64,000 nucleotides of DNA, from positions 226,214 through 290,213 of the forward strand of contig JAEZNB010000012.1 of assembly GCA_023441965.1 (NCBI GenBank), written 5' to 3'. The stretch comes from Bacillota bacterium. GTDB taxonomy: Bacteria; Bacillota; Clostridia; Lachnospirales; Lachnospiraceae. Below the pieces are notes generated by a model. That model was not told where the DNA came from and did not search any database. It was given only the letters and a program-made list of their open reading frames with translations. Shown here one piece after another: positions 53,682 through 61,970 of the stretch (its first letter is position 1; the number at the start of each line of letters is the position of its first letter). The position numbers were made by a program, and so were the translations under genes.

Positions 53682-54773
53682 TTATCCGTTCTTTGTTACC
53701 GTGGCCCTTAAATTGATCCTGCCCAGACTCAACACATCACCCGTACTTAAAGGAGCCTCCTCACTTAGCGGTTTACCATTTAGGTAAGTCATATTGGTAC
53801 CACCAAGATCCGTAACATAAAGCTTCCCTCTCTTAATAAATACCTTACACTGCCTTGAAGAGATCGTCTTGTCATAGCTGATTGCCAAATCACATAATTC
53901 GCTTTTCCGCCCGATGATCAGGACATCTGTAATCACCTTCTCAAATACTCTTCCACCATTCTCTTTATCCAGCAGCCGTAAGATGAAGGATGCCTTTTGA
54001 ACCGGCTTTCTGGGTTTTACCTGTTTGTTATCCGGTTGAAGGCTTAAGGACTGTGCCTGCTTACTTTTTGTTTCTGCTGCCTCCACATTAACCACTTGAA
54101 CTGCCACCTTATGATCAGCTATATCCGTACCATGCAGTATATCAGGGTTTTGGCAGACCTCTGTTTTCTCCTCTAAAGTAGCCTTCGCCGAAGCAAGCTC
54201 TGTGCTTTCTCCCGAAGAATGATGTCTTATATTGAGTTCAGTCTTTACGGGGTCCTGCAGCTTCTCGATACAGACTTCGGTTTTATCTTGTTTCGATGGC
54301 TCCTTGTTACATAGATCGGTCTTTTCCTTAAGGGTATGAAGAAAGTTTTGACTCATCAGTCCTATGATCTCTGTTCGTCCACCCGAATCCGTATGCACTA
54401 CAGGCGGCTCCATACCTATGATTTCAGTTCTTCCTCCCGGTCCGGCATGCATTACAGGCGGCTCCATACCTATGATTTCGGTTCTTCCTCCCGGTCCGGT
54501 ATGCATTACAGGCTGTTCCATACCGATCATCTCTGTTTGATTGGATCTTGTTGTATTATGATGAATCGCCCTAGCGGAAGTAATATTACCAATCATTTCG
54601 GTCGCGTTGTTCGAACCGGAGGAAGACATATTGACCTTCTGCTTTGAGACGATCTCTGTCTTCTGTCCATCTGTGATCCGATTACTATGCTTATCATAAG
54701 ATCCGTGAGGGTCAGTATATGCTTCTTGAGCTTTTATAGCCTTTTGCTCGTTTTTGCTTTTCTTAAATAGCAC
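53682..54773 (-). CDS. FHA-domain protein with Thr-Glu repeats
   Basis: This roughly 363-residue cytoplasmic protein has a long disordered N-terminal region with about eleven Thr-Glu-(hydrophobic) motifs, including three 18-residue tandem units around GGRTEIIGMEPPV. A C-terminal FHA domain (about 265-363) has IIGRKSELCD, SSRQCKVF and GGTNMTYLNG. FHA domains bind phosphothreonine, so the repeats are likely kinase sites and docking points. The frame opens at TTG 54812, but AGGAGG lies 7 bases from a GTG at 54773, which I chose. It is 16 bases ahead of the kinase gene. Confidence 0.88.
   Translation of the reverse strand: MLFKKSKNEQKAIKAQEAYTDPHGSYDKHSNRITDGQKTEIVSKQKVNMSSSGSNNATEMIGNITSARAIHHNTTRSNQTEMIGMEQPVMHTGPGGRTEIIGMEPPVMHAGPGGRTEIIGMEPPVVHTDSGGRTEIIGLMSQNFLHTLKEKTDLCNKEPSKQDKTEVCIEKLQDPVKTELNIRHHSSGESTELASAKATLEEKTEVCQNPDILHGTDIADHKVAVQVVNVEAAETKSKQAQSLSLQPDNKQVKPRKPVQKASFILRLLDKENGGRVFEKVITDVLIIGRKSELCDLAISYDKTISSRQCKVFIKRGKLYVTDLGGTNMTYLNGKPLSEEAPLSTGDVLSLGRINLRATVTKNG
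54360..54500 (-). repeat. 54-bp coding tandem repeat in the FHA protein
   Basis: Almost three in-frame 54-bp units encode the GGRTEIIGMEPPVMHAGP-type segment. The units are nearly identical at the DNA level, which implies recent expansion and variable copy number between strains. Confidence 0.85.
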
Positions 54774-54889
54774 TTGTCTACCTCCTGTTATGTTTGCTAA
54801 GTCATTTATCAATCAGTGTAATCTTACTAGTTAATTCCTAAATGGCTGGGAAAAGCTTTATCCCAAATAAGTAGCGCTGAATCTAATCT

Positions 54890-55309
54890 CTAGTCATAAA
54901 TCCGGATGATCAGGTCCACCCTGCCGAAGCCTATGGTATCTCCATCCTGAACTATCGCAGGTTCCTTTAGCAGCTGATGATTAAGATAGGTACGATTAGT
55001 CCCTCCCATATCAGCAAGCAGAATCATACCTTCTGATACATACAGCCTGCATTGTCTTGAAGATACCGTTCTGTCATAATCAAGTACAATATCACACAGC
55101 TCTGCTCGCCGTCCTATGATGCAAGTATCCATTAGGTCATAGCGGAATACTCTGTCATTCTTCTTGTCCAATAGAACGATCCTCCGCGTGGACTCCTTCT
55201 TCAGACTCTGTTGACGCTCTTCTTCCAGCAGTCGGTCAACAAATGCTAAACGTTCTTTATGAATGATCGGGATTCGATCATAAACCTCTGTTTTTTGATT
55301 TTCTTTCAC
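54890..55309 (-). CDS. Short FHA-domain protein
   Basis: This roughly 139-residue protein is mostly one FHA domain (IIGRRAELCDIVLDYDRTVSSRQCRLY and MGGTNRTYLN), with a short N-terminal helix and a single QKTEVYD motif near residue 6. As in the neighbouring FHA protein, the usual SRH is SRQ. AGGAG is 7 bases from GTG 55309 and only 1 from ATG 55315, so GTG is the likelier start. It belongs to the kinase cluster, 116 bases ahead of the longer FHA gene. Confidence 0.87.
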   Translation of the reverse strand: MKENQKTEVYDRIPIIHKERLAFVDRLLEEERQQSLKKESTRRIVLLDKKNDRVFRYDLMDTCIIGRRAELCDIVLDYDRTVSSRQCRLYVSEGMILLADMGGTNRTYLNHQLLKEPAIVQDGDTIGFGRVDLIIRIYD

Positions 55310-55399
55310 ACTCATACTCCTATTCTGTAAGAATCTCCAATTCACATCATGGTTGCTTTCATCCGAAAAGCCTATAATGGGTTCAATGCCGATCTATGA

Positions 55400-56506
55400 C
55401 TACAAAAGGGAGTAAAACTCCTCCTGTTCCAGATCAATTTCCTTCAACACCCACTTAATATAATTACTGATATCCTCATCCATATCGATATCATCCTTGC
55501 TATCTCCTATGCGTTCAAAGGTTTTGGAATCCAAATAATTCTTAATGATGTCTCTGCACTGCCTCTGTATTTCTTCGTTCTGGGTATAATTTTTCAGATA
55601 GACTGCATTTTCATATGCATAGCCCGGATTATTCAGATGTGCATTTTCAAGGGCATAAACCACGGCACACTCTACCTTATCCTTAACGCACAAGGGTGCC
55701 ATATAAGCGTACTCCAGCATCTTATTCAGCTGCTCTAAGGTCATGTTCAGATGAACACCGAGCGCAATTAATTTCGTACGGTTGGGGACTTCCCCTTTGT
55801 TTCTAAGTATGCTGAGTAGCTTCTCAAAGGTCGGATTGAGATTCTTTGTTTTAACGAATTCATGAATATTATGATTGTTAGACATGATAAAAAGATCAAT
55901 ATACTGAATTAGGCCAGTAAATGATTTATGAAATATATCGATATTCTCGTTGATAAATGCTTCAAAATCCTTCAGGGATACCTGATGGATTATCTCATTA
56001 TGATAAAATTGTGTGTCTTCCACATCCCGTTTTTTCTTTATGCTCTTCGGTTGGTCCTTCTTAATGTAATCAAGAATGATCCTTTTCAGTTCCTGAAAAT
56101 ATTCATAGGGGTCTCTGCTAAAGTCAGGATGAGATAGTACATAGATTAAGACAGCATCCTCAATGTTCTTTGCGTATAATTTGGGATATCTGCCAAATCT
56201 CTGCAGCAGGTCATTGGTTTGCTCCAGGTTCAGTCCTAAGCCCAATGCAATCTTTATAAATGCATCTCTGTTCTGTGGCAGCTTTCCTTCCAAGCACCAT
56301 CTCTTTGCTGTATTCTTACTGCAATAACAAAGCTTTCCCAGCTTCTCATAGGATATGGAGTTCACCTCAGCAATGGAACGAATGAATCTCTTCCATTCCT
56401 GATAAATGCCGCTGTTCCTGCATAGTATTTCCTTTAATTCGTCTATGTCTTCACAACGGGTAATCCTATCATGAATCAGCTCTGTATCCCCTTGTTTTAT
56501 TCTCAT
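55400..56506 (-). CDS. Internally duplicated helix-turn-helix-like protein
   Basis: This 368-residue protein is of unknown family. An N-terminal helix-turn-helix-like block (about 50-90, KLGKLCYCSKNTAKRWCLEGKLPQN) is followed by a helical unit (PQNRDAFIKIALGLGLNLEQTNDLLQ) that recurs in the second half as PNRTKLIALGVHLNMTLEQLNKMLE, each followed by a similar AV-rich segment. This points to an ancient duplication. It contains a DTELIHD motif near residue 8, similar to the Thr-Glu motifs of its neighbours. It is second in the kinase cluster and may be a regulator or adaptor. Confidence 0.75.
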   Translation of the reverse strand: MRIKQGDTELIHDRITRCEDIDELKEILCRNSGIYQEWKRFIRSIAEVNSISYEKLGKLCYCSKNTAKRWCLEGKLPQNRDAFIKIALGLGLNLEQTNDLLQRFGRYPKLYAKNIEDAVLIYVLSHPDFSRDPYEYFQELKRIILDYIKKDQPKSIKKKRDVEDTQFYHNEIIHQVSLKDFEAFINENIDIFHKSFTGLIQYIDLFIMSNNHNIHEFVKTKNLNPTFEKLLSILRNKGEVPNRTKLIALGVHLNMTLEQLNKMLEYAYMAPLCVKDKVECAVVYALENAHLNNPGYAYENAVYLKNYTQNEEIQRQCRDIIKNYLDSKTFERIGDSKDDIDMDEDISNYIKWVLKEIDLEQEEFYSLL

Positions 56507-56550
56507 CTGTATCCCCCAAAGATCCTCTTGGTTTTTATTTCAGACTTAAA

Positions 56551-57759
56551 CTAATCATGTGCAATAATTTCTTCAAAATAATACGGCGACCATACTGTGT
56601 AGGATCTATTATCATCATCCTCCCAGTCACTTTCTTCAAAGCCCTCATCATTCCGATAGATGGTAAGGATATAATCACTTGACATAATATGCTCCACCGA
56701 TTGAACCAGACCCTCTTCGAATACATAGATACTGGATATCTGTCCTTTCAAGAGATCATTATAGGTACCCTTCATCAATCTGCCATCGGAAAAGACTCCC
56801 TGACATTCGTTGCTAAAATATCCTCCGTTAAGCTTACAGTATGCGTAACCTTCCCCATTCGGTAAGCCATTCTCCCACTGACCAACATAATATTCATAAT
56901 GGCCGTCTCCGTTACTGTTAATCGATACCCCGTGTCCGTTTGCTATCCCATTCACTAAGTCCCCATAGTAGACATAAGAGGCATAGTCACTATCGGGCAG
57001 GATTGGATTATAGGTAATGCCCACTCCACTATATTTTGTCATGAGGCTATTCCCATCAAAAGCAATTCCCCTTCTTAGCTTGTAGGTAGCCTGTTGTATC
57101 TTCTGATCCGTACCACTCATATTAACAGCGCTGCAATATTTCGATGCCTCAGCATAGTTTTCCCCTTCTATGAGTTGAATGAGCTGGTTAAAACCATCCT
57201 GATCCTCCTCTGTAAGCACAGACTTTTGCTCTTCCTGCACAGGCTTTTCTTCCGTGAATATCGGTACTTCCGTTGACGTATACTGATCCAGAATATTCTT
57301 TATTAAAGCAGAACCGGTTAATTCATAGCCCTGTACCAGCTTTTTGATTGCATCCTCAATTCTTCTGAGCTCCACTAAGATGGTATATTCCTTTAGAAAG
57401 AGTTCTTCACTCTGATCAATAATGATCCCCTCATCCTCATACACCTGTTCAACGACAAAGATTCCTCTCTCCAAAGACTCCACAGCCTTCTCCGGCTGCT
57501 TTAATCCTATATAAGCATCCGCTAAGCCAAGATATCCATCAATAGATCTTGGTTCAATCGAGATTACTTCTTCAAAAGCAATGATAGCTTCTTCATACTT
57601 CATTTCCGTCAGATATTTTTCGCCCAGTGCCAGCTTATCCTTTATTGATTTCTTATCGCCGGAGCTGCTGACCACAATAGCTGTGATTACGGAGATTACC
57701 GCTATCAGAATAATGACAAAAGAGATGAGTACCTTCTTAGATCTTGTTATCGCCTTCAT
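56551..57759 (-). CDS. Membrane TPR and MORN-repeat protein
   Basis: This 402-residue protein has an N-terminal span at about 11-31, with the rest probably outside. TPR repeats occupy about 40-115 (YEEAIIAFEEVISIEPRSIDGYLGLADAYIGL), a helical linker contains STEVPIF, and MORN repeats lie at about 255-335 (YYGDLVNGIANGHGVSI, YYVGQWENGLPNGEGYA). It is first in the kinase/FHA cluster. Like the kinase, it combines one span with TPRs, so the two may meet at the membrane. Confidence 0.87.
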   Translation of the reverse strand: MKAITRSKKVLISFVIILIAVISVITAIVVSSSGDKKSIKDKLALGEKYLTEMKYEEAIIAFEEVISIEPRSIDGYLGLADAYIGLKQPEKAVESLERGIFVVEQVYEDEGIIIDQSEELFLKEYTILVELRRIEDAIKKLVQGYELTGSALIKNILDQYTSTEVPIFTEEKPVQEEQKSVLTEEDQDGFNQLIQLIEGENYAEASKYCSAVNMSGTDQKIQQATYKLRRGIAFDGNSLMTKYSGVGITYNPILPDSDYASYVYYGDLVNGIANGHGVSINSNGDGHYEYYVGQWENGLPNGEGYAYCKLNGGYFSNECQGVFSDGRLMKGTYNDLLKGQISSIYVFEEGLVQSVEHIMSSDYILTIYRNDEGFEESDWEDDDNRSYTVWSPYYFEEIIAHD

Positions 57760-57969
57760 ATATGTCCCTCACTTATGTATGGTTTATTTATGCTTATATT
57801 ATAATATAGAGTCTCTTCCTATTTTCCTACGACTTGACCAAAGGACATTGGAAGGGATTCTCCTTCAGAACTTATAAAATTCTATAAAACGACACGACAT
57901 AATCTTACCATGTATTACATATAAAGTAAACATTTATACCAGATTTTGCATTATGAATGCACCTAGGAA

Positions 57970-58007
57970 ACAGCCTGCCGTTAGCGCGACAGGCTGTGCT
58001 TTTTTTC
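57970..58007 (+). terminator. Terminator-like hairpin between units
   Basis: ACAGCCTG and CAGGCTGT form an 8-bp stem, followed on the plus strand by GCTTTTTTTC and on the minus strand by TTCC. It may terminate the leftward toroid gene weakly, and rightward transcripts strongly. The adjoining 57760-57969 is AT-rich and should hold the cluster promoter; TATAAT occurs near 57800 without a clear -35. Confidence 0.6.
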
Positions 58008-58019
58008 TCTTATACTCCA

Positions 58020-58946
58020 TTACGCTCCGCTGATCCCCTGTAAAAATCTTAGGTTCATGATAATCAGGTGAGCCTTCCACCAATTGAGGGCTACATACCA
58101 CTGATCTAAATCATTCTCCCACTGCCAGTTAATTGACCAGGTTCCATCCGGCTTCTGGGCTTTCTTGATAAACACACACTCCTCATGTGCGATATCCATG
58201 AAGCTATGATATAGGAAACTCTCCTTATTCATAAAGAACTGCGAGGGTTTACACACATAACCGGTGCCCCATGAAGCCTTATCCCATGTCATGATTTTAT
58301 GAATCTTCTTCGATATCAGCTGCTCCGCTTCATCCAGTGACAGGTCATCGGTCAACCCTGCCTTACGGCAGTATTCGGTCATCCTTACAAAACAGGCTAA
58401 TACATGCATCTCATCACACTGATCTGTTTCCTTCAGATAGCGAATTGCTTCCTGTGCAATACCGTAACATTTCTTATATAAGGCACTCTCCCGATCTGCA
58501 AACCTTAAGGCAAAGCCGGCTAATGCTGCAGTCGGATTATAGGTTATCCTATCATAGGATTGGCTGTCATAGGTCCACCATGGAGCACGGGGATAATCAT
58601 TATTGGAGGGTATCGTATTGAGCCAGCAGCTTCCGTTAAAGTCCTTGCCGCTATCTAAGTATTTTAATATCCCTTGAATCATCGGATGATTCTCTTCCAT
58701 GCTTATCTCATGCAGAATCTCTGTTGCAGCCCAGGTTTGGATCGGAGAAGAATTAGGGTTAAAGCAGTCTGCCTCTAAAGCATGTCCAAAGCCTCCATCT
58801 TCATTTTGATACTCTTTCAGAGCTGATAGTACAGCTTCCCTGCTTCCATTCTCAAACTGATACCGATAGCGCTCCCGATCGACTGGCCTGGCATGAAGGC
58901 AGATCCACTTTTTTGCTTTCTCAAAAACGCTTTTATCCATATTCAT
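58020..58946 (-). CDS. Alpha/alpha-toroid (prenyltransferase-like) protein
   Basis: This 308-residue protein belongs to the terpenoid cyclase/prenyltransferase alpha-alpha-barrel superfamily. QW-like repeats are visible as YQNEDGGFGHALEAD and QKPDGTWSINWQW. The DxDD and metal motifs of true terpene cyclases are not evident, so a catalytic role is doubtful. ATG 58946 has GGAGG 4 bases upstream; ATG 58940 is an alternative, and a longer frame to 59048 lacks support. It stands alone. Confidence 0.78.
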   Translation of the reverse strand: MNMDKSVFEKAKKWICLHARPVDRERYRYQFENGSREAVLSALKEYQNEDGGFGHALEADCFNPNSSPIQTWAATEILHEISMEENHPMIQGILKYLDSGKDFNGSCWLNTIPSNNDYPRAPWWTYDSQSYDRITYNPTAALAGFALRFADRESALYKKCYGIAQEAIRYLKETDQCDEMHVLACFVRMTEYCRKAGLTDDLSLDEAEQLISKKIHKIMTWDKASWGTGYVCKPSQFFMNKESFLYHSFMDIAHEECVFIKKAQKPDGTWSINWQWENDLDQWYVALNWWKAHLIIMNLRFLQGISGA

Positions 58947-59065
58947 ATCTCCTCCCATATCATTACACCTATCATAAACAGATATGCGGTCTCTCCTCAT
59001 ATGAGTATATGATAGTATCATCTTACCATGTTTACCCAATAGATACAATCGAACAAGATATAAAT

Positions 59066-59096
59066 AATAATAGGGGCTGGAACAGCCCCTATTATT
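59066..59096. terminator. Terminator of the Ig-like surface gene
   Basis: AATAATAGGGGCTG and CAGCCCCTATTATT form a 14-bp stem with a 3-base loop and T-rich flanks on both sides. Confidence 0.88.
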
Positions 59097-59106
59097 ATTT
59101 TATATC

Positions 59107-61737
59107 TTAATAATTCACAAAAGCATATAAGACCGGGTCGATGGTTGACGGGTTACCATTCATGTCAGTGATACCATTGTACTGGACATAAAGGTTCAGA
59201 TAGGTACCGTCATTCGGTATACGGCCAAGCATAATCTTGACAATCTTTCCTTCAACAGTTACCGAATTGCCAACGATTGCATTGTTGGTTCTTTCCCTAA
59301 TTGTTATAGACATCGTTCCCTTGATATCTTCATTAAAGGTCATTTCAATCGTATTCCTCGTCACAGCATTGTATTTAATGCTGAGTAATTCCGGATCCTT
59401 GTTTTCTATCAGGTCAATGCTGGTGGCATAATCAGCCATAACTCCTGCACTGCCATTAAAGCCCTTCAGGCCGGTTATTGTCATTCTTCGTGTTCCGTTA
59501 GAAGCGATGGTTCCCTTCTCTAAGGTAAGCCGTACCTGCGCTCCGTTTGTCGTATTACTGATTAGCCTTACCTCGTCAATCGTAACACCTGCGATATGAT
59601 AATTATCGATATCCAGTGCTGACGCTTCATCCAGCTTATCCGCAAACTCAATATAGATTAAGGAATGATTGGCCGTAGACTGGTGGATGGAATAGGGTTC
59701 TGCCAATACCTTCGCACCACCGGAGCCTGTTCCGTTATTAATCGTTATGGTTCTGCTATAGCTTAAATTTCGATAATAATCAAGAACAAAGCCTTCCTGT
59801 AAGGTAAAGGTGTAGTTCCCATATAAGTTGACATCATGCAGCATAAGCTCAATCACATTGTTGGCCTTACTTATCACGGAATAATACAGTCTTCCCGTAT
59901 TGTCATATTGAGAGGAATCCATGGTGTAGGCCAGGTAGCCTACCTCCGAAACGGGGTTTACATTCTCACTATAGGTTAAAGTAAGAATCTTTAAGCTCGG
60001 ATTAAATTGATAAGCGGTAAGGATTGGCTTTACCTGTTCCGTTGTAAATAATACATTAAAATCATACATTCGGTTCGCATATGTATCGCCCGGTACAACA
60101 TTATAGCTGTTCCAAAAACCGATGGATACGATCTGATTTCCGGATAAGGACGCATCATAAGCATATAGCTTATAGTTTACCTGTTTGTCATTCTCCGGAT
60201 CAACTGTACCGGGATAATATCCGCCATGATTGATATAGGCATATCCGGGTGTTTTAATGGAACGGGTGAAGGTCGCAGTAATCGTATCATAAGAGGAACG
60301 GATTACCGAAATTGGCCTTGCCTGTTCTCTCGGACTCACATCTGTTCTAAGTCCCACTACCAAATTGCCGCTGGAAGGTCTGTTGCCGGACATATCCGAA
60401 ACCCCTGATATGGTAACTGTAAATGACTTATTGTAATCAGCCTGGCTGATGTCTGACAAATTAATAATAATAGATTTTCCGTCGGAGCTGAATATGTAGT
60501 TCGTTTTTGTGTTCAAGTAACTGATGGTACTTGGCTGTGCTCCCGTGGAACCGACTACGGTGGCATTGGTAACCCTGAAGTCTATAAAATCCATCTTCTC
60601 GGTAAATTTTATAATATTGGTCATTCCGTCGTCGCCCAGCTCTACGGAATCGATCTTCGGCGCCTCGGTATCAATTACGCTATCGTCTGTATCAGGTACT
60701 CTCCCTGTAAAGGGATCTTCGTAATCTGTACCGGTATTCGGCGTCTCTATCATGTATCTTAAGTTAAAGTAGTCCTTATACAGCTTGGTTCCATCCATGG
60801 TCAGAATACCATCACTAAAGGAGATACCGTATTCTCCATAGAAATAATTGCTGGCTGTAATTGTCAAGGTCTGATTATCACTGGATATACTGCCTGTCAG
60901 GATACCCGGATCCCTTGCCGTTTCCCCATTGGAGGCGACCTTTGGAACTACTGTTATATTACTCGATAATCTTTCATTGGAGTTAATCACAGTGGAAGGT
61001 CTGATAGCCGTACCGAACATCACCTTAATTGTCTTGGCATTCGTGATCTGTGCAGATACCACCTCCGCTGCCGGTCCTATCACTTCGATAATGATGGCAT
61101 CCTTCACGATGCTTTTCTTTGCAGCAGCGGCCGTTGCTTCCTTGGCGGCGGTAGCCACAAGGACCACCTTCCCTCCTCTTAGGGCCTTCACGATTCCATT
61201 CTCACTGTTCACAAGGGCTACTGCATCCGGATTCGCCTCTTCATCCGATGCATCGATGGACCAATAGGTCTTGTCAGTGGAATTGGAGGGAGTCAGAGTA
61301 CGGTTAAAATTATAGGTTTCCCCGACTCTCATAATATGAGTACCCAAGGAATCTCTCGCATTGTTGATTTCAATCTTCTCAGCCGGGATGGTAACCGTTA
61401 CATAACAGTACAGATTCTTCGTCGTTCCGGAAGCATACCTGATCTTGCATTTTATCCTGGCCTTCCCCTTATTCACAGCAGTTACCAGTCCTTTGTTTGT
61501 GACGGTTACAACCTCCGTATTGTTGGATGACCATTGATAGGTGCTTTTTTCTTTATCATTCAGAACTTCAAGCTGATATTCTTTACCGATTCCGACAAGC
61601 TCTAATTCTTCTTCACTCAGTACAGGGGAATTTGTTGCTGCTATCGCACTGTTCTGGTTTAGAAAGTAAGGTAACATGATTACAAGAGTCAGTAAAAATC
61701 CTATTTTTTTCACATAATTTATACGATTTTTTTTCAT
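59107..61737 (-). CDS. Large Ig-like surface protein
   Basis: This 876-residue exported protein begins with a signal peptide (MKKNRINYVKK and a hydrophobic core, cleavage near AIA) and a Big_2 domain (YQWSSNNTEVVTVTNKGLVTAVNKGKARI, seen in the VTNKGLVTAVNKG turn). Many further beta-sandwich modules follow, of the kind that recur as ADKLDEASALDIDNYHI, TFNEDIKGTMSI and TFSENVNPVSE, typical of SLH or fibronectin-like surface proteins. No anchor motif is seen. ATG 61737 is preceded by GGTAGGA and fits the signal peptide; the frame extends 24 codons further. The neighbour is another adhesin-like gene. Confidence 0.85.
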   Translation of the reverse strand: MKKNRINYVKKIGFLLTLVIMLPYFLNQNSAIAATNSPVLSEEELELVGIGKEYQLEVLNDKEKSTYQWSSNNTEVVTVTNKGLVTAVNKGKARIKCKIRYASGTTKNLYCYVTVTIPAEKIEINNARDSLGTHIMRVGETYNFNRTLTPSNSTDKTYWSIDASDEEANPDAVALVNSENGIVKALRGGKVVLVATAAKEATAAAAKKSIVKDAIIIEVIGPAAEVVSAQITNAKTIKVMFGTAIRPSTVINSNERLSSNITVVPKVASNGETARDPGILTGSISSDNQTLTITASNYFYGEYGISFSDGILTMDGTKLYKDYFNLRYMIETPNTGTDYEDPFTGRVPDTDDSVIDTEAPKIDSVELGDDGMTNIIKFTEKMDFIDFRVTNATVVGSTGAQPSTISYLNTKTNYIFSSDGKSIIINLSDISQADYNKSFTVTISGVSDMSGNRPSSGNLVVGLRTDVSPREQARPISVIRSSYDTITATFTRSIKTPGYAYINHGGYYPGTVDPENDKQVNYKLYAYDASLSGNQIVSIGFWNSYNVVPGDTYANRMYDFNVLFTTEQVKPILTAYQFNPSLKILTLTYSENVNPVSEVGYLAYTMDSSQYDNTGRLYYSVISKANNVIELMLHDVNLYGNYTFTLQEGFVLDYYRNLSYSRTITINNGTGSGGAKVLAEPYSIHQSTANHSLIYIEFADKLDEASALDIDNYHIAGVTIDEVRLISNTTNGAQVRLTLEKGTIASNGTRRMTITGLKGFNGSAGVMADYATSIDLIENKDPELLSIKYNAVTRNTIEMTFNEDIKGTMSITIRERTNNAIVGNSVTVEGKIVKIMLGRIPNDGTYLNLYVQYNGITDMNGNPSTIDPVLYAFVNY

Positions 61738-61905
61738 TCCTACCATTCCTCCCGAGTAGTTGACAACCAGCCGTAGATATATTATAACATGCCTTTCCCG
61801 CTTTATCACGTTTCATTTCTGATCTAAGTTAAGAATACCATGAAAACCTTGTCAATTTAGTGTTAAATTTATGAATTTTTATCAGTCCTTGCTATATCAG
61901 TATAA

Positions 61906-61944
61906 AAGAACAGGACCTGTTACTGTAAAACAGGTCCTGTTCTT
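61906..61944. terminator. Terminator of the cadherin-like gene
   Basis: AAGAACAGGACCTG and CAGGTCCTGTTCTT form a 14-bp stem with T-rich flanks, 27 bases beyond the stop codon on the minus strand. Confidence 0.9.
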
Positions 61945-61970
61945 ATTGTTTTGTGCTGATCAGTCAATGA

